DNA of 32,742 bases from Pararoseomonas baculiformis (GTDB taxonomy: Bacteria; Pseudomonadota; Alphaproteobacteria; Acetobacterales; Acetobacteraceae): positions 1 to 32,742 of the forward strand of contig NZ_JAGIZB010000032.1 of NCBI RefSeq assembly GCF_017813395.1, in the 5' to 3' direction. A program made the translations under genes and the position numbers. Every line of letters starts with the position of its first letter. Position 1 is the first letter of the stretch. Below the pieces are notes generated by a model. That model saw only the letters and a program-made list of their open reading frames with translations, searched no databases and was not told the DNA's origin. Below, piece after piece: positions 17,099 to 24,432 of this stretch.

Positions 17099-17953
17099 TC
17101 AGCTGCCCACAGTGGGGGGCGCCGAGGCGAAGGCAGCCCTGGCCGTGGCGAGGCGCGCTAGGGTCCGGGCCGCCTCGCGGAAGAGCGCCCGCACAGGCTC
17201 CTCGTCCGGCAGCGTCTCACGTTCATCAGCGCTGAGCCGTGGCGACGCTTCCGCTACGTCCGTTTCAGCGCCGAACCCGGCCAGCCGCCCGTAGATCACG
17301 AGCTCCTCGGGTGAGCACGGGACGGGAAGGTCGGAATCGGCGTTGAGGGCGAGTATCCATGCCGCGAGGCGCGCGACGCGGGCCGGCGCGTCGCAATGCA
17401 CCCCCGCCGCATGCAGGGCCGCGAGGAGCAGGCGGACGCGCGCCACGGGCTCCGCTGGCCAGGCTTCCTCGGAGGCGAGGCCGAGGGCGACCGTGAGCCG
17501 TGCCACGGCTGCGGCACTCCCGCCGTCGTCCTGCACCGCGCTGGAGGTCTCTGCCACCCCGAGGAGGGCTCCGACGGCCTCGCCATCACCGCTCATGCCG
17601 ACAAGGCGGGTGGTCGAGAGTGCCACGGCCCGGAGATCGGGATGGGCAAGGCGGACCACCCGGTCCGGGCTGAGACCGCGTTCCCGGCGCAGGCGCGCGA
17701 CGTAGCTGCGCCCGGCCTGCGCGTCGTACTGGGCCGGCGGGGTCTCGCCTTCGTGCCCGCCGCCCTTGGGTCGCGGTGTAAAGGCATGCAGCCATCCCGC
17801 TCCGACGACGAGGAGGGAATCGCGCCAGCGCTCCCCCGCACGCGTTGCGGGTGGCGTTGCGTTTACGGACTCGTCGCTGGCCACGCCCGGCTTGGCACCG
17901 CTCGGCTTGCTGTTACCCTCGCCGCAACCTGCGGCGTTCGTGTTGTGTGTCAT
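17099..17953 (-). CDS. Protein of unknown function, first gene of GIY-YIG unit
   Basis: I do not recognise this 284-residue protein. The first ~75 residues are polar and probably disordered. The middle has a basic block resembling a DNA- or nucleotide-contacting helix (RSYVARLRRERGLSPDRVVR). The rest is an alanine-rich all-helical region (VARLTVALGLASEEAWPAEP; RVRLLLAALHAAGVHCDAPA), ending with RALFREAARTLARLATARA. There is no signal peptide or membrane helix. GGAGG sits six bases before the ATG, a good ribosome site. The large hairpin at 17983-18063 lies in its leader, and the GIY-YIG gene follows in the same direction. Confidence 0.6.
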   Translation of the reverse strand: MTHNTNAAGCGEGNSKPSGAKPGVASDESVNATPPATRAGERWRDSLLVVGAGWLHAFTPRPKGGGHEGETPPAQYDAQAGRSYVARLRRERGLSPDRVVRLAHPDLRAVALSTTRLVGMSGDGEAVGALLGVAETSSAVQDDGGSAAAVARLTVALGLASEEAWPAEPVARVRLLLAALHAAGVHCDAPARVARLAAWILALNADSDLPVPCSPEELVIYGRLAGFGAETDVAEASPRLSADERETLPDEEPVRALFREAARTLARLATARAAFASAPPTVGS

Positions 17954-17982
17954 GCGGATCCTCCGCTGAGCACCGCCGGGTC

Positions 17983-18063
17983 AACCCAGCTTCCACGAGG
18001 GGGAGCGTGAGAGGGGCGGCACGTGTGCCCGCCCTCGAACGCTCCACTCGTGGAGCCTGGGTT
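17983..18063. other. 81-nt imperfect long hairpin in leader of the 284-residue gene
   Basis: The outer arms 17983-17999 and 18047-18063 pair over 17 positions with one mismatch and one G-U pair. The middle arms 18002-18008 and 18039-18045 add seven pairs, and 18011-18015 with 18032-18036 add five. In the sense of the minus-strand gene the structure ends about 30 bases before its ATG. It could be a structured 5' leader (attenuator or protein-binding RNA), a small non-coding RNA, or a miniature mobile element. No target duplication is obvious. Confidence 0.6.
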
Positions 18064-18360
18064 ACTTCTTCTCGTCCACTCCGAGACTAGGCGCTCCGGA
18101 TCTGTCCAATGGCCGCCGTCGCACGCACCATTCGAAGCAGTCCATCGCAACGCGGAGGCCGGCGGCGTTGACGCTCGCTTCTGAGGGGCACGTTGCGGCT
18201 CTGCTATCCCGCGCGATGGTACACCTGCGCTCCGATGGAGCTGACTCGGCAGTGTCCTCGGGCACGGCCTTCGTTTGGGCAGGGCGCAGGCGCACCCTGG
18301 TCCGGGAGACGGTCAGTGATGTCTTCTGGCGGACCCCTACTTCCCTGTTATGATCCCGTC

Positions 18361-19038
18361 ATGACGGACGAGAGCCCTCCTTCTGCCGAGGCCCCTGCGC
18401 CGCGCCGCCTTCCGTGGGAGTTGCATCCCTCGCTCACGGAGGAGCGGCTTACCGCCGCGGCCCGCCTCCTGGCACGCGGCCGGGCGGACGCGATCGCCTC
18501 GGCCGACTACTGGGCCGGGGACGATGCCTGGTCGATCGGCTGTCGAGCCTACGCATTCTCCAAGCACCAACTGGCGCGCGCCGCCGAGAGCGGCCGCTAC
18601 GCCTGGCTCGGTGTGCTCGACGAGACCCACCACTTTGTCTTCCTGGTCGAGGGCGTGCCGGTGCGCTTCTACCGGGGTGACGCCGAGGAGCCCTCCAGAC
18701 GAACCCTACGCCAGCAGGAGAGCGAGGCCGAGCAGCTCGCCCTGGCTCTCGGGAGTGATGGGGCGGAGGGGCTGATGTTCCGCTTCGCGGTGGAGACAGC
18801 GCCGGACGGAGCCGTCAAGCGCATTGTCTTCCTGGCGCTGCGCGGTGAGGCCGGGCGGGTGGAGTGCTTTTGGCCCGTGCTGCTGGAGAACGGCCTTGAT
18901 GTCTCTCAGAACAGCGGTGGCTTCCTGCAGCTGCCGCTCAGCGCCAGCGGGAAGGCAGCTACACCTTCTCCCAAACCACGTAAGCGGGCCGGCGTGAAGG
19001 TGCCGTGCCAAGAACAGAGTTCGATGAGCGCCATGTAG
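18361..19038 (+). CDS. Protein of unknown function, 225 residues
   Basis: I do not recognise the family. The start is proline-rich (MTDESPPSAEAPAPRRLPWE), followed by a mixed alpha/beta region with aromatic motifs: ASADYWAGDDAWSIGCRAYA, WLGVLDETHHFVFLVEGVPV, RFYRGDAEEPSRRTLRQQE. Later strands read GLMFRFAVETAPDG, VKRIVFLALRGEAGRVECFW. The D-E-x-H-x-F-V-F stretch suggests a compact globular domain but is not a known metal site to me. ATG 18361 is chosen because the upstream frame to 18193 overlaps promoter-like DNA and is low in protein-like pattern. It is divergent from the 284-residue gene with the long hairpin between. No signal peptide. Confidence 0.65.
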   Translation: MTDESPPSAEAPAPRRLPWELHPSLTEERLTAAARLLARGRADAIASADYWAGDDAWSIGCRAYAFSKHQLARAAESGRYAWLGVLDETHHFVFLVEGVPVRFYRGDAEEPSRRTLRQQESEAEQLALALGSDGAEGLMFRFAVETAPDGAVKRIVFLALRGEAGRVECFWPVLLENGLDVSQNSGGFLQLPLSASGKAATPSPKPRKRAGVKVPCQEQSSMSAM

Positions 19039-19190
19039 ACGCAGCGAGTAATCCTGCCGATACTAATTGGCAGATCTTTCAGGGTTCGCGCTAGAGATCC
19101 GTCGGCTCTTGCGCCAGAGGTACCCGGATTGGTAGGGCGGGGCATGCGTGAACAGGCTCCTGAGTGTTAGGGGCTGGCTGGGATCCTGAG

Positions 19191-19283
19191 ATAAAGTGCG
19201 TGGGCTGCGGCTCGGCCGAGGGGACCGAGCTGCGGGACCGCACAGCCCAGGGGTATCGGCGCTTTCGCTGCCGTGCCTGCGGC
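19191..19283 (+). pseudogene. N-terminal fragment of a zinc-ribbon transposase
   Basis: The translation KCVGCGSAEGTELRDRTAQG, then YRRFRCRACG, is the zinc-ribbon start common in IS6-like and related transposases (C-x2-C, R-T-A-Q-G-Y-R-R-F-R-C-x-x-C-G). The codon before Lys is ATA where ATG would be expected. The frame is cut exactly at 19284 by the inverted repeat of another element, so this is the interrupted host of a nested insertion. Confidence 0.6.
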
Positions 19284-19868
19284 GGTTCTGTTGCAAAGAT
19301 CTCGTGTGGTTGTGGATGGCGCTTGAGGGCTATGGATTAGGCCGCAGCGTGGAAGAGCTCCGCGAGGCAGGCGGACTGCCCCCGCATGTCGCGTCCGCCG
19401 ACTTTTCGAAGCTGCCCCTTTCTGATCACCGCCATCGCCTCGTAGCCTGCCAACGTTCGTCGCGCTGTCCGGAAACTGCCAAAGCCCATCCCGGGCCGAA
19501 CCAGCTGCGTCACGCATCGGTTGTCCTGCCCGATAATGTTGTTCAGGTATTTGCGTTGCCGGAGCCGTGAGGAGCGGCAGAGCTCGCCGGCATCCTTCAT
19601 CTCCGTCACTGCGCGTGGATAGGCAGGGTTCGTGTCTACGGTGAGCGTGTTCGGGTTGGCCGTATGTGGCTGGCGCAGCCCCTTTCGGAAGAACCGCTTC
19701 GCGGCGGATGCGTCCCGCCGGGCAAAGAGCAGAAAGGCGATCGTCTGACCCCGGCTGTCGACCGAGCGGTACAGATAGGTCCAGCACCCTTTCACACGAA
19801 TGTAGGTCTAGTTGACCCGCCACGAGCCACTGCTCGGGCGCAGGTGTGGCCGGATCCGCTCCTCCATG
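19284..19868 (-). mobile_element. Truncated IS6-family element with dead transposase
   Basis: The left end GGTTCTGTTGCAAAG (19284-19298) matches the GGCACTGTTGCAAA ends of the IS6/IS26 family. On the minus strand the transposase reads [19 protein letters not shown], stop, TYIRVKGCWTYLYRSVDSRG, KRFFRKGLRQPHTANPNTLT, VDTNPAYPRAVTEM, then GMGFGSFRTARRTLAGYEAM. In active members the first block reads W-R-V-D-E-T-Y; here the catalytic Asp codon has become Asn and the next codon is an amber stop (19808-19810). The N-terminal third and the other inverted repeat are missing, replaced by an IS110 fragment at about 19869. Confidence 0.78.
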
Positions 19869-19973
19869 CGCCGCGCCAAGGTGGCGGTTGCCCGCAAGCT
19901 CGCCGTCGTGCTGCTTGGCATGTGGCGCGACGGCACCGAGTTCCGCTGGGGGAAGGAGACGGCCGTGGCGTAG
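19869..19973 (+). pseudogene. C-terminal fragment of an IS110-family transposase
   Basis: The translation [19 protein letters not shown], then [15 protein letters not shown] and a TAG stop, is the characteristic C-terminus of IS110-family transposases (K-V-A-x-A-R-K-L-A-V-x-x-x-x-M-W-x-D-G-T-x-F). Only this end is present. It abuts the IS6 remnant, so the boundary is a recombination or insertion junction. Confidence 0.65.
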
Positions 19974-20432
19974 CCGCCCGCCGTTTCCTACCCGAGCGTC
20001 CGACGTCCTGTCGCGGCGACGCGGCAGGGTGAGACCGCAACAACGCCGGTGCCGGTATCCGCCGAGCCCACTTGCTAGATTGGTCCGCCCCGCTTGCCTG
20101 GCCGTAGCCTGTGGCGACTCCACGACGACCACGAACAGAAGCGAGGAACCCGCGACGTGACCACCATGCCGGTTATGGACTGACCCGATTACAGAGACCG
20201 CTTTTGATCAACGAAGCCCCTGGCAGACAAAAACAACCGCCAGCATTTTTCGCAAAGGCCCTCGCCGCTACTAAGCGGACCTATACCGAAGGCTCCTAGA
20301 AATGCCAAGCCTTTCATGGGTTTAGTGCTGAATGAACGCTCCTCTGCCACGCCCCGATCGGCCATACCGGCGAAACCGGACGCAACGCAATCCCGCGTGG
20401 GTGCCGGATCTGGGCCTTGGCCGAAAGACGAA
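19974..20432. other. Non-coding stretch past the IS110 fragment
   Basis: About 460 bases without a supportable gene. The first part may be the 3' end of the IS110 element, which normally carries a non-coding tail after the stop. The rest is upstream DNA of the truncated gene at 20433. No inverted repeat or promoter stands out. Confidence 0.4.
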
Positions 20433-20759
20433 ATGATCATGCCAAATACACCGCCGCCTCCTCGTGTGATTGGGTCGGTTGATCTGACCCGCACCGCTAA
20501 CGGCGAGAATCTCCTTTTGAAGTTTTCCCGCGATGAAGGATTGGAACGGAAGCTCAAGCACGCAGTGAATGCCACTTGGATACGGGATGCCCGCGCTTGG
20601 AGTGTGCGCAGCGAGCGGCAGGAGGAGGTTGTCTCCCTCCTCCGCACCCATTTCGAGCACCTTTCGCTAGGCCGGCGATTCATGGACCTATGGAATGACC
20701 AGCCCCCACGGAGGGATCCAGGCAGATTTTTAGTTGAGCATGGCTGCGGCCGGTCCTGA
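20433..20759 (+). pseudogene. Small gene cut at its 3' end by the IS3 element
   Basis: The native part covers 88 residues: MIMPNTPPPPRVIGSVDLTR, then a compact alpha/beta stretch with NGENLLLKFSRDEGLERKL, ATWIRDARAWSVRSERQEEV and SLLRTHFEHLSLG. The pattern W-x-x-x-x-R-A-W-x-V followed by a helix recalls the small HARP-like or SNF2-associated repeat, but that is only a resemblance. After Asn88 (base 20695) the codons come from the IS3 inverted repeat (DQPPRRDPG...) and a stop inside the IS ends the frame at 20759. Whether the hybrid product is made or works is unknown. Confidence 0.5.
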
Positions 20760-20840
20760 GCTGCTGGGTGAACGGCTTGCGGGAGGCTGCAGAGTTGCGA
20801 GCAGGAGCACCTCTGGCGCGGGCGGTCGGTAGCGCAGTGA

Positions 20841-21623
20841 TCAGTGCGGGCGGACGGTGTTGTAGTGCCGTCGCCATTGCTCAATGAGGACCTTGGCTTC
20901 GACAAGTGTGTTGAACGCCTCGGCGTTGAGCAGCTCATCGCGGAGCTTGCCGTTGAAGCTCTCCACGTAGCCGTTCTCCCAAGGGCTGCCGGGCTCGATG
21001 AACGCTGTCTTAGCACCCACGCCGGTGATCCAGCCTTTCACGGCCGTGGAGGCGAACTCGGGCCCGTTGTCCGAACGAACATGGCCCGGCACGCCGCGCC
21101 GGATGAACAGGTCGGACAGCACGTCGATGACGTCGGCGGCCCTGAGTTGGCGACCCACTCGGATGGCCAGGCACTCGCGGGTGAACTCGTCCACGACATT
21201 CAGCATGCGGAACTTGCGCCCGTCCCGGGTGCGGTCCTCCACGAAGTCATAGGCCCAGACCTGGTTCGGCCGCTCCGGCTGCAGCCGCACGCAGGAGCTG
21301 TCAGCCAGCCAAAGCCGCCCGCGTTTGGGCTGCCGGGCGGGCACTTTCAGCCCCTCGCGACGCCAGATGCGCTCCACCCGCTTGTGGTTGCACCGCCAGC
21401 CCTCGGCCCTGAGCAGCGCGGTGATCCGGCGGTAGCCGTACCGGCCATACTGCCGGGCCAGGCCGATGATGCTCTCGGTGAGCGCCGCCTCATCGTCCGC
21501 CTGCCTCGGCGCCTTCCGCTGAACGGAGCGGTGCTGACCCAACACCTTGCAGGCAAACCGCTCCGAGACGTCCAGCCTGCCCGTGACGTGCTCGACGCAG
21601 GCGCGACGACGGGCGGCGCTCAC
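20841..21623 (-). CDS. IS3-family transposase OrfB (probably truncated)
   Basis: This 260-residue integrase-core protein has the HTH_21 region (HRSVQRKAPRQADDEA; ARQYGRYGYRRITALLRAEG) and the full DDE set: Asp in VWAYDFVEDRTRDGRKFRML, Asp in VRSDNGPEFAS, and Glu in GYVESFNGKLRDELLN. The frame stops directly after HYNTVRPH. In the family the next residues are S-x-L-G-Y-R-P-P-A-P-E; past the stop the same frame reads SLRYRPPAPE and runs on about 30 residues. The TGA is therefore probably a nonsense change. The GTG start overlaps the orfA stop by four bases, so the fused OrfAB made in relatives by frameshifting may not be needed here. Confidence 0.85.
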   Translation of the reverse strand: MSAARRRACVEHVTGRLDVSERFACKVLGQHRSVQRKAPRQADDEAALTESIIGLARQYGRYGYRRITALLRAEGWRCNHKRVERIWRREGLKVPARQPKRGRLWLADSSCVRLQPERPNQVWAYDFVEDRTRDGRKFRMLNVVDEFTRECLAIRVGRQLRAADVIDVLSDLFIRRGVPGHVRSDNGPEFASTAVKGWITGVGAKTAFIEPGSPWENGYVESFNGKLRDELLNAEAFNTLVEAKVLIEQWRRHYNTVRPH

Positions 21624-21898
21624 CAGTTTCCCGATGCAGCTTCCTTGAGCACCAGCTTCTCGAGCGTCAGATCCGCCACGGCCTTGCGGAGCCTGCCGTT
21701 CTCCTGCTCCAACTGCTTCAGCCGCTTCACCTGGTCCAACTTCAGGCCACCGTACTCGCTCCGCCAGCGGTAGTAGGTCTGCTCGGTCACCCCGATCGTG
21801 CGTGCCGCCTCAGCGGCGGTCTTGCCCTGCGCCAGCAGCACCTCGACCTGCCGCAGCTTGGCGATGATCTCTTCCGGCTTGTGGTGCTTTCTTGCCAT
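21620..21898 (-). CDS. IS3-family transposase OrfA
   Basis: This 92-residue helix-turn-helix protein binds the IS ends. It reads MARKHHKPEEIIAKLRQVEV, then AAEAARTIGVTEQTYYRWRS (the HTH), followed by a leucine-rich coiled coil (LDQVKRLKQLEQENGRLRKA) and LTLEKLVLKEA. ATG 21898 (MARKHHKPEE) is chosen as the family start; the frame is open to 21913. No A-rich slippery site for programmed frameshifting is seen near its end. Confidence 0.9.
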   Translation of the reverse strand: MARKHHKPEEIIAKLRQVEVLLAQGKTAAEAARTIGVTEQTYYRWRSEYGGLKLDQVKRLKQLEQENGRLRKAVADLTLEKLVLKEAASGNW

Positions 21899-21997
21899 CC
21901 CAACACCCTCCACGGTTCCGCCAGCCTCACTTTACCGGCGGATCGCTTCTAGGGGGTCAGGTCACTCTTTCGACGCCGCGACAACACCCAAAGCAGA

Positions 21998-22062
21998 TTG
22001 ACAGGCGGAAGAGGCACCCCGTAAGTTTGTTTTAGTCTATAAAATCCACTTCATTGAATGAA
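21998..22062 (+). promoter_or_regulatory. Promoter and two-part operator of the catabolic operon
   Basis: TTGACA (21998-22003) is a consensus -35 box, with TAAGTT (22022-22027) a possible -10 at 18 bases. Downstream lie two palindromes: TTTTA-gtcta-TAAAA (22030-22044) and TTCATT-G-AATGAA (22050-22062). The same pair, with the same five-base gap, occurs upstream of the molybdoenzyme gene. The -35 to first-palindrome distance is nearly the same (32 and 33 bases). The position after the -10 fits repression by the IclR protein encoded at 29230. Confidence 0.65.
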
Positions 22063-22103
22063 ACATCACTTCTGGTCTGAGGCTGGGATCGTAGGAGAGA
22101 CGA

Positions 22104-23465
22104 ATGGGTATCTCGGTCTTCGACATGCAGGCGCTCCAGCACAATTGGAGCACCGAGGAGACGAGGGCGATTTTCGACGAGACGATGCGCGTCCAGAAAT
22201 GGATGGAGGTCGAGGCTGCCTTGGCCAAGGCACAGGCAGAACTCGGGATTATCCCGCAGGCCGCAGCGGACGACATCGTAGCCCATGCCCGCGTCGAGAC
22301 GATCGACATTCCCAAGATGGCGGCGGAGATCCGGCGGGTGAAGCACGCCCTCGTCCCGGCACTGAAGCAGCTGCAGGCGGCCTGCTCGGAGGAGAACGGG
22401 CAATGGGTGCATTACGGTGCGACCACCCAGGACATTATCGACACCGGCATGGTGCTGCAGATCCGCGACGCCCATGCCCTCTTCCTGCGTGACCTGAAGG
22501 CAACGGGCCGCGAACTGGCACGGCTCGCGCGGGCAAACCGCGACACGATCATGGCCGGGCGCACCCACGGCGTGCTCGCCCTACCGATCACCTTCGGCCA
22601 CAAATGCGCCATCTGGCTCGATGAGCTCTCCCGCCACCATACCCGGCTAAGGGAGTGCGAGCCGCGTCTCTTCGTCGGTGAACTGGTCGGCGCGGTTGGA
22701 ACCCAGGCGTCGCTCGGCTCCCAGGCCCGTAGGGTGGAGGAGCTGACGATGGAAAACCTCGGCCTCAGCGTGCCTGACATCTCCTGGGCCCCCGCGCGCG
22801 ACCGCTTCGCCGAGTATGCGGGCATTCTGAACCTCATCGGCGCCACGATCGGCAAGATCGGCAACGAGCTGTTCAACATGCAGCGCAACGAGTTCGCCGA
22901 AGTGGAGGAGGGCTTTACCGAGGGCAAGCTCGGTTCCTCCACCATGCCGCATAAGCGCAACCCGGTTTTCGCCGAGAACCTGCCTTGTATTGCCCGCGGC
23001 CTCCGCGCCTCCGCCAACATGATGGTTGAGGCCATGGTCGCGGAGCATGAGCGCGATGGCATTGGTTGGAAGACCGAGTGGAAGGCCATGCCGGAATGCT
23101 GTCTGATTGCTGGCGCGCTGCTCTTTCAATGTGCGTCCCTGCTGAAGGGCCTGCGTGTGGACGCCGAGGCGATGATGGCCAACCTGGACCGGATGCGCGG
23201 CTATCTCCTCTCCGAACGCGTGATGCTCGAACTCGGCGAGAAGGTCGGCAAGCAGAACGCCCATCATTGGATCTACGAGGCCTCGATGAACGGCATCGAA
23301 AATCGGCTCGACTTCGCCGATGCCATGCGTCGCCATCCTGAGATCTCAAAGGTTTCGAACGACGAGGACATCACCCGCATGACCGATCCTCGCGGCTATC
23401 TCGGCGAGGCCGGAGCGAGCGTGGACCGCGTCCTCGCTCGCTCCGCCTCCTGGCTGGAGGGGTGA
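22104..23465 (+). CDS. Fumarase/aspartase-superfamily lyase (adenylosuccinate-lyase-like)
   Basis: This 453-residue protein has the three conserved blocks of the superfamily. They are VHYGATTQDIIDTGM (the T-x-Q-D substrate region), the AGRTHGVLALPITFG block (general-acid His), and the signature LGSSTMPHKRNPVFAENL with the flexible-loop catalytic Ser near 278. It is closest in pattern to adenylosuccinate lyase, 3-carboxymuconate cycloisomerase and the C-N lyases for iminodisuccinate and ethylenediamine-disuccinate. Such enzymes release fumarate from a succinyl adduct. The purB role is unlikely, because it heads an operon of sulfur and dicarboxylate genes with its own operator. Whether it breaks a C-N, C-S or C-O bond cannot be seen. 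AGGAGA lies five bases before the ATG. Its stop overlaps a possible GTG start of the next frame. Confidence 0.85.
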   Translation: MGISVFDMQALQHNWSTEETRAIFDETMRVQKWMEVEAALAKAQAELGIIPQAAADDIVAHARVETIDIPKMAAEIRRVKHALVPALKQLQAACSEENGQWVHYGATTQDIIDTGMVLQIRDAHALFLRDLKATGRELARLARANRDTIMAGRTHGVLALPITFGHKCAIWLDELSRHHTRLRECEPRLFVGELVGAVGTQASLGSQARRVEELTMENLGLSVPDISWAPARDRFAEYAGILNLIGATIGKIGNELFNMQRNEFAEVEEGFTEGKLGSSTMPHKRNPVFAENLPCIARGLRASANMMVEAMVAEHERDGIGWKTEWKAMPECCLIAGALLFQCASLLKGLRVDAEAMMANLDRMRGYLLSERVMLELGEKVGKQNAHHWIYEASMNGIENRLDFADAMRRHPEISKVSNDEDITRMTDPRGYLGEAGASVDRVLARSASWLEG

Positions 23466-23470
23466 CGGCC

Positions 23471-24331
23471 ATGGCCTTCACCACTCTGATCCAGGCGGAG
23501 GAACTGGCCGCCCTGCTGGCAAAAGAGCCCGGCCGTGTCCTTGTCTGCGACTGCAGCGCGGACCTGACCGATTCAGCGGCGGGCGCGCGAGTGCATGCGG
23601 CTGGCCATGTCCCGGGCGCCATCCATATCGACCTTGAGCGTGACCTGAGTTCCGCCAAGAACGGTCGCAATGGCCGCCACCCGCTTCCGACGCGTGAGGC
23701 TTACGCCGCACGCATGGCCGCGCTTGGGCTTTCGGGCGACATGCAGGTTGTCGCTTATGACAATGCCGGCGGCATGTATGCCGCCCGGCTTTGGTGGATG
23801 TTGCGCTGGATCGGGCACGAGGCAGCTGCCGTTCTCGATGGCGGCCTGCCTGCTTGGCAGAAGGCGGGCGGCAGGTTGGAAACCGGCGCTTCCGCGCCGC
23901 GCCGGGCCGGCGATCTCCCCCTGCGCGCTTCACTGGTCCAGACCGTGGACTATGCTGCCGTGCTTGCGGATCTCGGTCCGCAAAGAAAGCAGGTGATCGA
24001 TGCCCGCGCAGCGGATCGCTTCCGGGGTGAGAATGAAACGCTAGACCCAATCGGCGGTCACATTCCCGGCGCCCGCAACCGGTTTTTTCGCGACAACCTG
24101 GGAGCCGATGGTCGCTTCAAGGCACCAGAAGCCCTGCGTCGCGAGTTCGACGCTGTCAGCGGAGGCCGTTCGGGGCCTGAGCTGGTCGCGCAATGCGGAT
24201 CCGGCGTGACGGCCTGCCACAATCTTCTGGCCATGGAAGTGGCAGGGCTGCACGGCGCCTCCCTCTACCCAGGATCTTGGAGCGAGTGGTCTGCCCAGCC
24301 GGGCGCACCGACAGCCCAGGGGGCTGTCTGA
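23471..24331 (+). CDS. 3-mercaptopyruvate-type sulfurtransferase (tandem rhodanese)
   Basis: This 286-residue protein has two rhodanese domains. The N-terminal one has RVHAAGHVPGAIHIDLERDL, VVAYDNAGGMYAARLWWML and VLDGGLPAWQKAGG. The C-terminal one has VIDARAADRFRGENE, GHIPGARNRFFRDNL and the active loop QCGSGVTACHNLLAME with catalytic Cys242. The loop C-G-S-G-V-T is that of mercaptopyruvate sulfurtransferases; thiosulfate rhodaneses have C-R-K-G-V-T. It would move sulfur from mercaptopyruvate to a thiol, giving pyruvate and a persulfide, in the cytoplasm. GGAGGG nine bases before ATG 23471 favours this start over the overlapping GTG at 23462. Its neighbours include a persulfide-dioxygenase-like protein, which would take the product. 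Confidence 0.88.
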   Translation: MAFTTLIQAEELAALLAKEPGRVLVCDCSADLTDSAAGARVHAAGHVPGAIHIDLERDLSSAKNGRNGRHPLPTREAYAARMAALGLSGDMQVVAYDNAGGMYAARLWWMLRWIGHEAAAVLDGGLPAWQKAGGRLETGASAPRRAGDLPLRASLVQTVDYAAVLADLGPQRKQVIDARAADRFRGENETLDPIGGHIPGARNRFFRDNLGADGRFKAPEALRREFDAVSGGRSGPELVAQCGSGVTACHNLLAMEVAGLHGASLYPGSWSEWSAQPGAPTAQGAV

Positions 24332-24432
24332 GGAAAACCGCATTCGAGATCAAGAAATACAGCAATCGACGCCGCGAACTGGACATAAGCCGTGGCAAGC
24401 GGCGGGGAGTGGCGCATTTGGAGGATCCAGGC

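Larger units (their letters stand above)
20696..21964 (-). mobile_element. IS3-family insertion sequence, both ends present
   Basis: The element is 1269 bp. The left end is TGACCAGCCCCCACGGAG and the complement of the right end is TGACCTGACCCCCTAGAAG, a typical IS3-family terminal pair starting TGA. It carries orfA and orfB on the minus strand with a GTGA overlap. The flanking bases (GAA on the left, CTC on the right) do not form a target duplication. The right end lies 33 bases before the -35 box of the catabolic operon. Confidence 0.88.

Noticed and set aside
22104-23465. Calling the lyase purB, the housekeeping adenylosuccinate lyase
   Set aside because: The family signature allows it, but the operon partners and the IclR-type operator point to a catabolic enzyme.
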